The position numbers and the translations under genes were made by a program. A DNA stretch of 36,756 nt from an uncultured Bacilli bacterium. GTDB lineage: Bacteria; Bacillota_I; Bacilli_A; RFN20; CAG-826. The notes below the pieces were generated by a model. That model had not been told where the DNA came from. It saw nothing but the letters and a program-made list of their open reading frames with translations, and ran no database searches. Below, one piece after another: positions 15,424-24,354 of this stretch. How positions within the stretch are numbered: the stretch's first letter is position 1; the number at the start of each line of letters is the position of its first letter. The DNA is taken from assembly GCA_944350325.1 (NCBI GenBank), contig CALVOS010000098.1, positions 1 through 36,756 on the forward strand, given 5' to 3'.

Positions 15424-17901
15424 CTATAGGTAGCGTCCCGTCAGGCTTTCCGGGGAGGCCTTGATATCCTCAGGGGTTCCTTCTGCGACGATCCGCCCGC
15501 CTTCATCGCCTCCGCCCGGACCCATGTCGATGACCCAGTCCGCATTCCGGATGAAATCGACGTCATGCTCGATGACAAGGAGCGTCGCCCCTTTCCTCAC
15601 CAGCCCGTCAAGCACATGAAGGAGGGTTTCGACGTCCTTCGGATGAAGGCCGATCGTCGGTTCGTCAAAGACGAAGAGGCTGTCCTGCTGCTCTTTTCCC
15701 AGCTCCTCGGCTAGCTTGAGCCTCTGGGCCTCGCCTCCGGACAAGGCGGGCGTGCTTTCCCCAAGCGTCAGGTAGCCAAGCCCGAGTTCCTCGAGGACCG
15801 AGAGCTTCCGCGCGATGCTTGGATAGTCCTTGAGAAGGATGCGTGCCCGGGAAACGGTCTCCTGCATGATTTCGGGAAGGGAAAGTTCCCTTCCCTCTGC
15901 GCACGGAATCTTGTATCGGAGCGCCTTATCCGAATACCTTCCCCCATGGCAGCGAGGGCATGGGATCTCGACGTCGGGCAGAAACTGCACGTCAAGGCTG
16001 ATGGTCCCGGTCCCGTCGCACTCCGGGCAGCGGAGGGAGCCTGTGTTGTAGGAGAAATCGCCAGCATGGAGGCCGTCTTCCTTTGCTGACGGCGATTTTG
16101 CGAATTTCATGCGGAGTTCGTCATGGATATTCGCATATGTCGCTACCGTGGAACGGACGTTCGCGCCGATGGGCGTGGCGTCCACGAGGCGGACCCTCCG
16201 GATTCCTTCGTGCTGGATTCCCAGGACATGAGGGGGAAGAGGCTCGTTTCGGAGGGAGCTCTCCATCCCGGCGACAAGGCTCTCGAGTACCATCGTGGTC
16301 TTGCCGGATCCCGAGACGCCGGTCACCGCGACGAGCCGTCCCTTGGGAATCCTCACCTCCAGGGCCCGGACCGTATGGAGAGGCCCTGTCCTAAGGAGGA
16401 TTTCCCCGTTCTGGAACATCTCTTCGACGCTGGCCCTCTTCCGCACGAGGCCCATTGGTCCTCTGAGATAGGGTGTTACCTGGCTATGGGGGTTCCCCAT
16501 CACTTCCTCCAGGGCTCCTTCCGCGATGACCTCCCCTCCCTCCTCGCCGGAGCCAGGGCCCATCTCGATCAAGTAGTCCGCCGAAAGAAGGATCCGCAGG
16601 TCATGGTCGACCAGAAGGACCGTGTTCCCGTCCTCCTTCAGGTCCCTCATGACCTGGAGGAGGCCTTCCTCGTTCGAGGGATGGAGCCCGATCGAGGGCT
16701 CGTCCAGGACGTAGAGGACGCCGGTCGTGCGGTTCCTGACCGCCCTGGCCAGGATCACCCTCTGCCGTTCTCCGGTCGAAAGGGTGGCTCCCGCACGATC
16801 AAGAGAAAGGTAGCTGAGCCCGAGGGACATCAGGCGCCTCGCAGGCACGAGCAGGCTTTCCAGGATCGCCTCTCCCATGGGGCGCATCTCCTCGGGGAGA
16901 GTGCCTGGCACCTCCTCCGCCCAGGGAAGGAGCCTTTCAAGCGGAAGGGAGCATGCCTCGTCGAGGTGGAGCCCATGGAGGATAGGCTCCCGCGCCTTCT
17001 CGGAAAGCCTCGTCCCGCGGCAGCGGGGGCATGTCCCTTCCTTCAGGAAGCGCTCCACCCTTTTCATGGAGGTCTCGTCCTTCACCTTGCTAAGCGCGTT
17101 CAGGACGGTCCTTTTCGCGGAGTAGTAGGTGAAGTCCAGCTCCGCAAGCTGCTCCGTCCCTCCCTTCGGGCGATAGAGGATGTGCCTCTTCTCCATCGGC
17201 CCGTCGATGACGATCCTTTTCTCTTGCTCAGTCAGCTCCCGATAGGGGACGTCCGTCCTCACCCCCATCGCCCGGCATACGTCCGTCATAAGCGACCACA
17301 TGAGGGACTTCCAGGGGGCGACGGCGCCCTCCTCGATCGAAAGGCCCTCGTCCGGGACGAGCGTCCTCTCGTCCACCTCCCGGACGATTCCGGTGCCCTG
17401 GCATTCCGGGCAGGCACCCTCGGGATTGAAGGAAAGGGCCTCGGCGGAAGGGGCCTCGAAGGAAACCCCGCAGGCGGGGCAGCGGATCTCCTTTCCCAGG
17501 GCGACGGAAAGCGTCGGCGGGACCATGTGTCCGTTCGGGCACCTGTGGGAGGCGAGGCGCGAGTACATGAGGCGGAGGGAGTTCAGGAGCTCGCTCATCG
17601 TGCCGAACGTCGAGCGGATCCCCGGGACGGGCGGCCGCTGGTGGAGCGCGAGGGCGGCGGGAACATGGCGGACCTCGTCGACCTCGGCCCTCCCTTCCCC
17701 GGTCATCCTCCGCCTCGTGTAGGTCGAAAGGGACTCCAGGTAGCGGCGCGATCCCTCGCGGAAGAGCACCCCGAGGGCGAGCGAGCTCTTCCCGGAGCCT
17801 GAGACGCCGGCAATCCCGACGATCTTCCGGAGGGGGATGTCGACGTCGATCCCCTTCAGGTTATGGACGCGGGCGCCCCGTACCTCGATCTTCTCGTTCA
17901 T
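15424..17901 (-). CDS. UvrA paralogue lacking the UvrB-binding domain
   Basis: This 825-residue double ABC ATPase resembles UvrA. Walker A motifs are GVSGSGKS (32-39) and a second GVSGSGKT; signatures are LSTGERQR and LSGGEAQR. Zinc-finger pairs CPAC/CPEC, CPRC and CPEC/CPRC are kept. Between RCPNGH and the first zinc pair there are only about 17 residues, where canonical UvrA has the roughly 100-residue UvrB-binding domain. This is the UvrA2/DrrC-like class, linked to tolerance of DNA-binding drugs rather than standard excision repair. The start at 17901 is chosen because TATCCT ends six bases upstream and the MNEKIEVRGARVHNLKGID beginning matches UvrA. Confidence 0.87.
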   Translation of the reverse strand: MNEKIEVRGARVHNLKGIDVDIPLRKIVGIAGVSGSGKSSLALGVLFREGSRRYLESLSTYTRRRMTGEGRAEVDEVRHVPAALALHQRPPVPGIRSTFGTMSELLNSLRLMYSRLASHRCPNGHMVPPTLSVALGKEIRCPACGVSFEAPSAEALSFNPEGACPECQGTGIVREVDERTLVPDEGLSIEEGAVAPWKSLMWSLMTDVCRAMGVRTDVPYRELTEQEKRIVIDGPMEKRHILYRPKGGTEQLAELDFTYYSAKRTVLNALSKVKDETSMKRVERFLKEGTCPRCRGTRLSEKAREPILHGLHLDEACSLPLERLLPWAEEVPGTLPEEMRPMGEAILESLLVPARRLMSLGLSYLSLDRAGATLSTGERQRVILARAVRNRTTGVLYVLDEPSIGLHPSNEEGLLQVMRDLKEDGNTVLLVDHDLRILLSADYLIEMGPGSGEEGGEVIAEGALEEVMGNPHSQVTPYLRGPMGLVRKRASVEEMFQNGEILLRTGPLHTVRALEVRIPKGRLVAVTGVSGSGKTTMVLESLVAGMESSLRNEPLPPHVLGIQHEGIRRVRLVDATPIGANVRSTVATYANIHDELRMKFAKSPSAKEDGLHAGDFSYNTGSLRCPECDGTGTISLDVQFLPDVEIPCPRCHGGRYSDKALRYKIPCAEGRELSLPEIMQETVSRARILLKDYPSIARKLSVLEELGLGYLTLGESTPALSGGEAQRLKLAEELGKEQQDSLFVFDEPTIGLHPKDVETLLHVLDGLVRKGATLLVIEHDVDFIRNADWVIDMGPGGGDEGGRIVAEGTPEDIKASPESLTGRYL

Positions 17902-17907
17902 GCGGTG

Positions 17908-17913
17908 AGGATA
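17908..17913 (-). promoter_or_regulatory. -10 box TATCCT, leaderless arrangement (minus strand)
   Basis: The complement of 17908-17913 reads TATCCT and ends six bases before the UvrA-like start. Confidence 0.48.
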
Positions 17914-17930
17914 CCACCGAGGGGAGGAAG

Positions 17931-17958
17931 TTGCCCTTTCCTCAGGAAAGGCTATCAT
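17931..17958 (+). promoter_or_regulatory. Promoter of the lipoprotein gene, leaderless arrangement
   Basis: TTGCCC (17931-17936) and TATCAT (17953-17958) are separated by 16 bases. The -10 box ends seven bases before the ATG at 17966. Confidence 0.55.
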
Positions 17959-17965
17959 TCGCGCT

Positions 17966-18454
17966 ATGGAAATGAAGAAAGCTAGCCTTGTCCTCCTTGC
18001 CGCCGGCGCGCTCATCCTCGCGGGGTGCGGCCAGGGAGACGTCACCTCCCTCCCTTCCTCCTCGGAGGAATCCGCGAGCGCCTCTATCGGAAGCGAGTCC
18101 TCCTCCCTTCCCGAGGAGGGGACGAAGACCCTCTGTGGCACCTTTCCTAGCGACTGGGATGCCTTCACCGACGACCCCGTCTTCATGGTGTGGGCCTGGG
18201 GCGAGGGAATGGATGCCGTCTATTACGAGGGGGAGCCGCTGAAGGAGGAGAACGCGATCGCCATCGCCGTGGACGAGGCGGTCGACGGGCTTCTCGTCCA
18301 GCGCTGGAATCCTGAGGCGACGATGCTCCCGGAGGAGGGAGCGACCTCCTTCGTCGAGGACGGGGTCCCCGAGGGCGAGATCTGGAACAAATCCGAGGAC
18401 GTGACGGAGTTCGGGGAGGACGGCTCCTTCTCGATCGTCTGGAAGCAGGCCTGA
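17966..18454 (+). CDS. Lipoprotein of unknown function
   Basis: The 162-residue product has a type II signal peptide: MEMKK, a hydrophobic run and the lipobox LAGC with Cys21 as the lipidated residue. A Ser/Glu-rich linker follows (about 25-50), then a small acidic globular domain (WDAFTDDPVFMVWAWGEGMD, EENAIAIAVDEAVDGLLV). It would be attached to the outer face of the cytoplasmic membrane. No family is recognised. It diverges from the UvrA-like gene with a 64-base gap and is closed by a bidirectional terminator. Confidence 0.78.
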   Translation: MEMKKASLVLLAAGALILAGCGQGDVTSLPSSSEESASASIGSESSSLPEEGTKTLCGTFPSDWDAFTDDPVFMVWAWGEGMDAVYYEGEPLKEENAIAIAVDEAVDGLLVQRWNPEATMLPEEGATSFVEDGVPEGEIWNKSEDVTEFGEDGSFSIVWKQA

Positions 18455-18465
18455 GGGCCCACATG

Positions 18466-18497
18466 GAAAAAGGGGAGGCTCCACGCCTCCCCTTTCC
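18466..18497. terminator. Bidirectional terminator
   Basis: The eleven-base-pair stem AAAGGGGAGGC/GCCTCCCCTTT with a five-base loop has T-rich tails in both directions. It separates the convergent lipoprotein and ABC-transporter genes. Confidence 0.88.
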
Positions 18498-18507
18498 TTA
18501 TCGCTGG

Positions 18508-21165
18508 CTACTCGCTCCTGAGGGCGACGACCGGGTCCTTCTTCGCCGCGAGGCTCGCCGGCACGAGCCCCGAGAGGAGGGTGAGCCCGACGGAGAGGAG
18601 CACCATGACCAGCGCCTCCCACCAGGGGAGGGCGGCGATCGTATAGATGCCCGTGAGCCCGCCGACGATGAGGTTGAGGATGATCTGGAGGAGGTAGGTC
18701 ACGAGGATGCCGATCATTCCGGCGAGAAGCCCCGTGATGAAGGTCTCGGCGTTGAAGAGGCGCTTGACGTCCTTCCTCCGCCCGCCTAGCGAGCGGATGA
18801 CGCCGATTTCCTTCACGCGCTCGATGACGGAGACGTAGGTGATGACGGCGATCATCACCGTGCTGACGACGAGGGAGAGGGCGGTGAAGATGATGAGGGC
18901 GGTCGTGATGAGGTCGATGAGGTTGTTCACCATGGCGAGGACGATGGAGAGGGAGTCCGTGTAGCGGATCTCCGGCCTTTCCTCGGCGGTAAGCTCCTTT
19001 CCTCCGACGAGGATGGTGCCCTCCCCGTTCCAGACGTCGAGGTACTCCTTGACCTTGTCCATCCCCTCGATCTGGTCGGGATAGATTTCGATCGCGAGGG
19101 GAGTGTCCCCTCCCCCCAGGGCGTTCAGGGAGACGAGCACCATGTTCTCGAAGGCGCCTGTGGCTCCCTCGAGCATCGTCTGCTCGGTGAAGGACTGGAG
19201 GTAGCCGATCGAGGAGAGGAGCTCTCCCTCGAAGGTGTACTGGTAGGGATAGATCGCCGGGTCCTTCGAGGTGAGCCCGCCCTGGCCCTGCTCCTCGACG
19301 TATTGGACCACCTCCGACTCCGCGGCGTCCTCCCTGAGCCGGTCCTGGAAGGCCGAGGTGTAGTAGAGGCCGCTATTGAGGCAGCCATAGCTCACCCCTT
19401 CCTTCTTCCGAAGGATCGCGGTCACCTTGAGCGAGAGGGCTTCCTCCTCCCTCTTGCTGTCCTTATTGGGGGAGTAGATGAAGCTCGGGACCGTCTCGTA
19501 GGAGGAGCCGGAGGCGTCATAGCGCGTGAAGACGGAGTCGTTGGGGTAGTAGAGGAACTCCTTCCCCATGAGCTCCTCGTAGGAGAAGCGGTTCTTCTCG
19601 AGCTCGGGATCGTAGAGCTCGCTTCCGATCGCCTGGTAGACGTTGTTGAGGAACTGCTCCTGGCTGAGGTAGCCCGTCTCGGCGAGCGTGAGGTCGCTCA
19701 GCGCGTCGTTTCCGATGACGATCGCGATCTCGTCCTCCGCTTGGGGCAGGCGGTCCTCCCCGCCCGTATCGAGGATGTCGTACTGGGAGAGGATGAGCCT
19801 GTCGCTATCGGGAAGGAGGGAGAAGGGCTTGGGGAGCATGTTGACGTAGTCGGCATAGTCGGTGAACTCGGTTTGGGCGAGGATCGAGCGGTAGACGGTG
19901 CGGATCGCGGCGAGGGAGGTGACGTAGCCGGGCATCTCGTAGGGAAGGCCTTCGAGATTGCTCTCGACGTAGATGTTCGTGGAGACGTCGATCCCGTAGT
20001 CGAAGACGATCCCGGTGTAGAACTCCTCGTCCATCGCCTTCACGTACTCCAGGTACTCGGGGGTGATCTCGTTGGAGAACATGAACTCGTTCACCTCGCC
20101 CGAGGAGTTCACGAGGGCGGTGATGGTCTCGTTCACGTTGACGTAGCCTTCCTCCGTCCCGTCGACGACCGCGCCGATCTGACCAAGGTTCCCGGCAAGG
20201 TTCATGAGGGAGGAAAGGTCGATGCCCTGCGCCTCGACGGTGAGCGGGTTTCCGGAGAGCATGTCCGCCTCCATCGTATCGATGTAGCCGGTGACGCCGC
20301 TGGAGATGGCGAGGACGGAGCTGACCCCGATGATGCCGATGGAGGCTGCGATCGCGACAAGGGACGTCCTCTTCCTCTTGCTATAGAGGTTCTGGCCCGA
20401 AAGGCGGAAGGCGGAAAGGAAGGAAAGCTTGCTTCTTCCTTGCTTTTCCTCCGCAGACGTCACCTCTATTGAAGAATTTCCATCAAAAGGATCGCTATCT
20501 TCCTGCACCTTCCCGTCCAGAAGGCGGACGATGCGCGTGCTATAGCGCTCCGCGAGCTCTGGATTGTGGGTGACCATGATGACGAGGCGGTCCTTGGAGA
20601 TGCGCTTGATGATTTCCATGATCTGGACCGAGGTCTCGGTGTCCAGGGCGCCGGTGGGCTCGTCGGCGAGAAGGATCTCCGGATCCCCTACGATCGCGCG
20701 GGCGATCGCCACCCTCTGGCACTGGCCTCCCGAAAGCTGGTTCGGACGCTTCCCTTCCTCGCCCTCGAGGCCGACCATGCGGAGGGCCTCCATGACGCGG
20801 TCCCTTCTCTTCTCGCGCTCGACCCCGCGGATGGTAAGGGCGAGCTCCACGTTCTGGTACACCGTCTGGTGGGGGATGAGGTTGTAGCTTTGGAAAACGA
20901 AGCCGATCCGGTGGTTCCTATAGCTGTCCCAGTCGGAGTCCTTGAAGTCCTTCGTATCGATTCCGTCGACGACGAGGTCCCCGTCGGTCGCGTGGTCGAG
21001 TCCGCCGATGATGTTGAGGAGGGTCGTCTTTCCGCAGCCGGAAGGGCCGAGGATCGAGACGAACTCGGTGTCGCGGAACTTCAGATCGATGCCCTTGAGG
21101 GCGTGGACGTCGCCGACGTCCCCTCCGACGCGGTAGTCCTTCTTCAAATTCCTGAGCTCAAGCAT
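18508..21165 (-). CDS. MacB-like ABC transporter, ATPase fused to FtsX-type permease
   Basis: The 885-residue protein combines an ABC ATPase (about 1-230: Walker A GPSGCGKT at 40-47, signature LSGGQCQR, Walker B LLADEP) with an FtsX/MacB permease. The permease has a first membrane helix near 280-300, a large extracytoplasmic domain (about 310-710) and three C-terminal helices with the typical [19 protein letters not shown] loop. MacB-type transporters work by mechanotransmission and export peptides, lipoproteins or antibiotics. The start at 21165 has GGGAGGAAG in front and overlaps the stop of the MarR gene by eight bases. Control by that MarR regulator is likely. Confidence 0.88.
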   Translation of the reverse strand: MLELRNLKKDYRVGGDVGDVHALKGIDLKFRDTEFVSILGPSGCGKTTLLNIIGGLDHATDGDLVVDGIDTKDFKDSDWDSYRNHRIGFVFQSYNLIPHQTVYQNVELALTIRGVEREKRRDRVMEALRMVGLEGEEGKRPNQLSGGQCQRVAIARAIVGDPEILLADEPTGALDTETSVQIMEIIKRISKDRLVIMVTHNPELAERYSTRIVRLLDGKVQEDSDPFDGNSSIEVTSAEEKQGRSKLSFLSAFRLSGQNLYSKRKRTSLVAIAASIGIIGVSSVLAISSGVTGYIDTMEADMLSGNPLTVEAQGIDLSSLMNLAGNLGQIGAVVDGTEEGYVNVNETITALVNSSGEVNEFMFSNEITPEYLEYVKAMDEEFYTGIVFDYGIDVSTNIYVESNLEGLPYEMPGYVTSLAAIRTVYRSILAQTEFTDYADYVNMLPKPFSLLPDSDRLILSQYDILDTGGEDRLPQAEDEIAIVIGNDALSDLTLAETGYLSQEQFLNNVYQAIGSELYDPELEKNRFSYEELMGKEFLYYPNDSVFTRYDASGSSYETVPSFIYSPNKDSKREEEALSLKVTAILRKKEGVSYGCLNSGLYYTSAFQDRLREDAAESEVVQYVEEQGQGGLTSKDPAIYPYQYTFEGELLSSIGYLQSFTEQTMLEGATGAFENMVLVSLNALGGGDTPLAIEIYPDQIEGMDKVKEYLDVWNGEGTILVGGKELTAEERPEIRYTDSLSIVLAMVNNLIDLITTALIIFTALSLVVSTVMIAVITYVSVIERVKEIGVIRSLGGRRKDVKRLFNAETFITGLLAGMIGILVTYLLQIILNLIVGGLTGIYTIAALPWWEALVMVLLSVGLTLLSGLVPASLAAKKDPVVALRSE

Positions 21166-21574
21166 TTTTCTTCCTCCCGACCTTGTTCGCGATGCGGAGC
21201 GCCCATTCCCGCTCCTCCTTGTCCAGGGGATTGAAGAGCGAGCGGATCGACTTGTGGAGCCAGTCCCTCGCGCCCTCGATCTCCTCCTCCCCCTTCTTTG
21301 TGAGGGAGACGAGAACCTTCCGCTGGTCGTTCTTGTCGCGTCTCGTCCTGGCAAGGCCGAGGATGAGGAGCCTGCGGATGATCACCGCGATCCTCGCGCC
21401 GGTGACGCCGGCCCGCGCGGCAAGATCCCCCGCCGTAAGGGGGGCATCCTCGTAAAGGATGTCCATGACGCGGTAGTTCCCGTGGTTCAGCCGCTCAAGA
21501 GAGCGCGCGAGCCCCTTCACCTCGTCCAAGGCCGCGATTCGGAAGACGGCCTCGTCAACTTCTTTCCAACCCAT
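21158..21574 (-). CDS. MarR-family transcriptional regulator
   Basis: This 138-residue winged-helix protein has the MarR recognition region LTAGDLAARAGVTGARIAVI (about 46-65) and the wing DKNDQRKVLVSLTKKGEEE (about 80-98), with long N- and C-terminal dimerisation helices. It overlaps the start of the MacB-like transporter by eight bases, so the two are co-translated. MarR proteins usually repress their own operon and release DNA on binding a small molecule. A 21-base palindrome 19 bases upstream of the start is a likely operator. Confidence 0.87.
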   Translation of the reverse strand: MGWKEVDEAVFRIAALDEVKGLARSLERLNHGNYRVMDILYEDAPLTAGDLAARAGVTGARIAVIIRRLLILGLARTRRDKNDQRKVLVSLTKKGEEEIEGARDWLHKSIRSLFNPLDKEEREWALRIANKVGRKKNA

Positions 21575-21592
21575 AGATTTACCTAACCCTCG

Positions 21593-21613
21593 TTAACTAA
21601 TAACAGGAGTTAA
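21593..21613 (-). promoter_or_regulatory. Likely MarR operator
   Basis: TTAACT and AGTTAA form inverted half-sites separated by nine bases, just upstream of the marR-type gene. The size and position fit MarR autoregulation. Confidence 0.5.
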
Positions 21614-21645
21614 GGAAAAGGCAAGCCTTGGTTTCGGCTTGCCTT
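21614..21645 (-). terminator. Terminator of the Mrp/ApbC gene
   Basis: The perfect ten-base-pair stem AAGGCAAGCC/GGCTTGCCTT is followed on the minus strand by TTTTCC. Confidence 0.85.
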
Positions 21646-21646
21646 C

Positions 21647-21660
21647 TGTAAGCGGTTTCA
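21647..21660. promoter_or_regulatory. Perfect cre-consensus match
   Basis: TGTAAGCGGTTTCA fits the CcpA operator consensus TGNAANCGNWWNCA at every position. It lies between the Mrp stop codon and its terminator and upstream of the MarR operator, so which gene it would control is unclear. Confidence 0.35.
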
Positions 21661-21665
21661 GCCCG

Positions 21666-22490
21666 TTATCCGAGCTTCGCGATCGCCTCGAGGACGCCTT
21701 TCAGGTCGTCTCCCTGGTATTCCTCGATCCTGCCCTCGTCGACGAGGATGCGGGTCTTCTCCTCGATCGGGAGCTCGGCGAGGAGAGGAAGGCCGTATTT
21801 CCTAGCGGCATCCTCGCTCTTGCCCTTGCCGAAGGGGTAGACCTTCTCCCCGCATCCGGGGCACTTCACATAGGACATGTTCTCCACGAGGCCGAGGAGG
21901 GGGATCTCCATCATCCTGGCCATGTTGACGGCCTTCTCCACGATGAGGGAGACGAGGTCCTGGGGCGTGGAGACGACGATGACCCCGTCCATCGGGATCT
22001 GCTGGAAGATGGTGAGGGGGATGTCGCCGGTTCCCGGCGGCATGTCGATCAGAAGGACGTCGACGTTCCCGTACATGACGTCCGTGTAGAGCTGCCCCAC
22101 GAAGGAGGAGAGGAGCGATCCTCTCCAGATGATCGGCGTCGCGGGGTCGTCGACGAGGAGGTTGGCGCTCATGATGGCGGCGCCCCTCTTGCTCATCGCG
22201 GGGAAGATCCCTTCCTCCGTCCCCGAGGCGACGTAGCCCTTGAAGCCGAAGGCCTGGGGGATCGAGGGGCCGGTGACGTCGGCGTCGAGGATGGCGACCT
22301 TCTTCCCCTCGTTCATGAGGCTGACGGCGAGGAGGGAGGTCACCAGGGACTTCCCGACCCCTCCCTTGCCGGAGCAGACGGCGATCGTCTTCCCGATCCT
22401 CGTCCCCTCGTGAGGCTTGAGCCTCTCGATGCGGGAGCCGCAGTTCTCTACGCTGCAGCCCTCGCAGTGGTGGTTGCATTCCTCTGGCAT
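21666..22490 (-). CDS. Mrp/ApbC (NBP35-type) iron-sulfur carrier ATPase
   Basis: This 274-residue P-loop ATPase carries the deviant Walker A motif KGGVGKS at 42-48 and the family sequences DADVTGPSIPQAFG and DMPPGTGDIPLTIFQQIP. The CPGCG motif near the C-terminus matches the cysteine pair that holds a bridging [4Fe-4S] cluster at the dimer interface. An N-terminal cysteine-rich segment (CNHHCEGCSVENC) is also present, as in NBP35-like proteins. It assembles and transfers Fe-S clusters in the cytoplasm, useful to the hydrogenase and ferredoxin proteins nearby. The start at 22490 has AAGGAA six bases upstream; an upstream TATATT is the likely -10 box. Confidence 0.9.
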   Translation of the reverse strand: MPEECNHHCEGCSVENCGSRIERLKPHEGTRIGKTIAVCSGKGGVGKSLVTSLLAVSLMNEGKKVAILDADVTGPSIPQAFGFKGYVASGTEEGIFPAMSKRGAAIMSANLLVDDPATPIIWRGSLLSSFVGQLYTDVMYGNVDVLLIDMPPGTGDIPLTIFQQIPMDGVIVVSTPQDLVSLIVEKAVNMARMMEIPLLGLVENMSYVKCPGCGEKVYPFGKGKSEDAARKYGLPLLAELPIEEKTRILVDEGRIEEYQGDDLKGVLEAIAKLG

Positions 22491-22550
22491 GGCGCGTTCC
22501 TTTCTTTCCGAAAATATACCCGCGCGGATTATAGACCTTGACCGCGAGGC

Positions 22551-22556
22551 TATCAT
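22551..22556 (+). promoter_or_regulatory. -10 box TATCAT, leaderless arrangement
   Basis: TATCAT ends six bases before the GTG at 22563. No Shine-Dalgarno site is present. Confidence 0.5.
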
Positions 22557-22562
22557 TGCCCC

Positions 22563-23429
22563 GTGCTTGAGGTGTTCCTGGATTCGCTCATCGACTCGGC
22601 CAAGGTGCTCGGCCTTTCCTTTCTCGTCTACTTCCTCCTTTCCTTCTTCGAAGGGAAGCTCGCGCGGCTTTTGGAAAGCAAGAGGCGCTACGCCCCGGCG
22701 ATGGGGGCCCTCGCGGGGGCGATCCCCCAGTGCGGGATCCCGGTCGTCGGAAGCGACCTCTTCCTCAAGGGGCATCTCACCGCCGGGACGCTCCTAGCCA
22801 TCTTCCTCTCCTGCAGCGACGAGGCCTTCCCCATTCTCCTCGGGAACTTCGAGGGGGACTGGTGGATGGCCTTCCTCCTCCTTCTCATCAAGATCGTCGG
22901 AGGGGCGGCCCTCGGCTACCTCCTCGACCTTGTCCTCCGGGAGAAAGGGAGGGAGGTCGACATGCACCTTCGCTCCTGCGAGGGGGCCCCTTCCTCCCAT
23001 ATCGGCTGCTGCGGCCATGAGATCGAGGGAGGGAGGAGCTTCCTCAAGGAGCATCTCCTCCATCCCTTCCTCCACAGCCTCAAGATCTTCCTCTACAGCC
23101 TCCTCGTCTCCTTCCTCTTCGGGACGCTCGTCTTCTATATCGGCGAAGAGAGCATCCTTTCCTTCCTGGAGGGGCAGAGGGCCCTGACGCCCCTGCTCGC
23201 CCTTCTCGTCGGGCTCATCCCCAACTGCGCCTCCTCCGTCCTCCTCAGCACCCTCTACGTGGCGGGAGGCCTTCCTTTCGGAGCCCTCCTTGCGGGCCTT
23301 GCCATGAACGCGGGGCTCGGGCCGCTCTACCTTCTCAAGGACAGGACGCGCTGGAAGGAAAAGGGTCTCGTCTTCCTCTTCCAGGCGATCGGGGCCCTCG
23401 CGCTAGGCTATTCCTTCCTCTGGCTCTAG
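22563..23429 (+). CDS. Putative heavy-metal/manganese permease (ArsP_2-like)
   Basis: The 288-residue protein has eight or more hydrophobic segments in two related halves. The first holds GAIPQCGIPVVGSDLFLKG and the second GLIPNCASSVLLSTLYVAGG; each has a Pro-x-Cys in a membrane re-entrant position, a mark of ArsP/DUF318-like permeases. The middle loop (about 130-160) is cytoplasmic with Cys/His (CEGAPSSHIGCCGHE) that could bind metal. It is expected to export a metal or metalloid; the annotation 'manganese transporter' used for relatives is unproven. It is shorter than typical ten-helix members. It ends 25 bases before the SPFH gene, which has its own -10 box. Confidence 0.72.
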   Translation: MLEVFLDSLIDSAKVLGLSFLVYFLLSFFEGKLARLLESKRRYAPAMGALAGAIPQCGIPVVGSDLFLKGHLTAGTLLAIFLSCSDEAFPILLGNFEGDWWMAFLLLLIKIVGGAALGYLLDLVLREKGREVDMHLRSCEGAPSSHIGCCGHEIEGGRSFLKEHLLHPFLHSLKIFLYSLLVSFLFGTLVFYIGEESILSFLEGQRALTPLLALLVGLIPNCASSVLLSTLYVAGGLPFGALLAGLAMNAGLGPLYLLKDRTRWKEKGLVFLFQAIGALALGYSFLWL

Positions 23430-23441
23430 GGCCCGGGGTGG

Positions 23442-23447
23442 TATCAT
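23442..23447 (+). promoter_or_regulatory. Promoter -10 box of the SPFH/ESCRT-like operon
   Basis: TATCAT, preceded by TGG (extended -10 type), ends seven bases before the GTG at 23455. It suggests that the five-gene operon starts with a leaderless gene. Confidence 0.5.
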
Positions 23448-23454
23448 TCCCCTC

Positions 23455-24354
23455 GTGAAGAAGAGGATCTATCGCTTCCAGCCTCGGGAGGGGGTCCTCC
23501 TGGAGAAAGTGGACTTCACCGGGATGGACCGGAGGACCACCCTCGTCGTCCCTCCCGGCGTCCTCGCCTTCTTCGTGAGGGACGGAATCGAGCAGGATCC
23601 CCTTTCGGGCGGAGGAAGCGCCCCCGTCTTTCTTAATTCCGGCTATTTCGCCCATCGGAGGAACCCCGAGGTCGTCGAGGCAATCTTCCTGAACGAAAAG
23701 GGACGCATGAGGGTTCCCTGGGGGACGAGGAACGGTCTCCACGCGGCCTTTCCCGGAAGGGTCGTCCCCTGCGGGGCGCATGGGGTCCTCGAGATCGGAA
23801 TCAGGAACGCGCGGCGCTTCTACCAAAGGGCATGCTCCTCCCTCCGGAGCTACCGGGCCGAGGACGTCCAGGACCTCGTCCTTTCCCTCTTTCTCCCCGT
23901 GATCGGCGAGAAGGTCCTTCTCTTTGTAGGGGATGGACGCCTGGACCTCCTTGCCCCGGAGGGAGCCCTTCCTCTCCTCTCTGAGGAATGCAAGCGCGCC
24001 CTGGAACGCCGCTTTGAGGACGACTACGGGCTAGCGATCCTTTCCTTCGCCGTGGAGAAGGTCTCCCTTCCTCCTGAGGAGAGGGCCGCCTTGGAGGGGG
24101 CCAGGAGCAGGAACGGCTGCTGTCCCGAATGCGGGACGATTCTCCCTTCGCGGGAAGGGAGATGCCCCTCCTGCGGGAAAGAGATCGCCCGCTGCTCCCA
24201 TTGCGGCGCCATCCTCCTCGGGGAAAGCGCCCACTGTCCCTCCTGCGGAATCCTCCTGAAGGAGAGGGCGATTCCCACCGAAAACCATCAGCAAGAAGAG
24301 CAAAAACCTAGCGAATCCCGAGTGGAAAGGAAGAAAAATGCCATCGCGGAATGA
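23455..24354 (+). CDS. SPFH-domain protein with C-terminal double zinc ribbon (YdjI-like)
   Basis: The 299-residue protein aligns by eye with Bacillus subtilis YdjI. It has the SPFH core with LVVPPGVLAFFVRDG, then VEAIFLNEKGRMRVPWGT (YdjI has a comparable WGT segment) and the late FAVEKVSLPPEERAALE. Residues 222-265 form two zinc ribbons (CPEC/CPSC and CSHC/CPSC). SPFH proteins assemble membrane-bound scaffolds. In B. subtilis YdjI recruits PspA, itself an ESCRT-III-fold protein, to membranes. Here the following genes encode ESCRT-III-like and Vps4-like proteins, so the same recruiting role is inferred. It has no membrane helix. The next gene starts 17 bases before its stop. Confidence 0.85.
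   Translation: MKKRIYRFQPREGVLLEKVDFTGMDRRTTLVVPPGVLAFFVRDGIEQDPLSGGGSAPVFLNSGYFAHRRNPEVVEAIFLNEKGRMRVPWGTRNGLHAAFPGRVVPCGAHGVLEIGIRNARRFYQRACSSLRSYRAEDVQDLVLSLFLPVIGEKVLLFVGDGRLDLLAPEGALPLLSEECKRALERRFEDDYGLAILSFAVEKVSLPPEERAALEGARSRNGCCPECGTILPSREGRCPSCGKEIARCSHCGAILLGESAHCPSCGILLKERAIPTENHQQEEQKPSESRVERKKNAIAE

Noticed and set aside
16123-17802. Long open frame (559 codons) on the plus strand
   Set aside because: It lies opposite the UvrA-like gene, has no family motifs and a composition typical of antisense frames in GC-rich DNA.
17902-18186. Upstream extension of the UvrA-like protein
   Set aside because: The added residues do not look like UvrA, the extension covers the divergent lipoprotein gene, and a -10 box fits the start at 17901.
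19303-20472. Open frame of 389 codons on the plus strand
   Set aside because: Antisense shadow of the MacB-like transporter; Gly/Asp/Val-rich with no motifs.
21166-21354. Upstream extension of the MacB-like protein
   Set aside because: It overlaps the MarR gene in another frame, while a good Shine-Dalgarno site precedes 21165.
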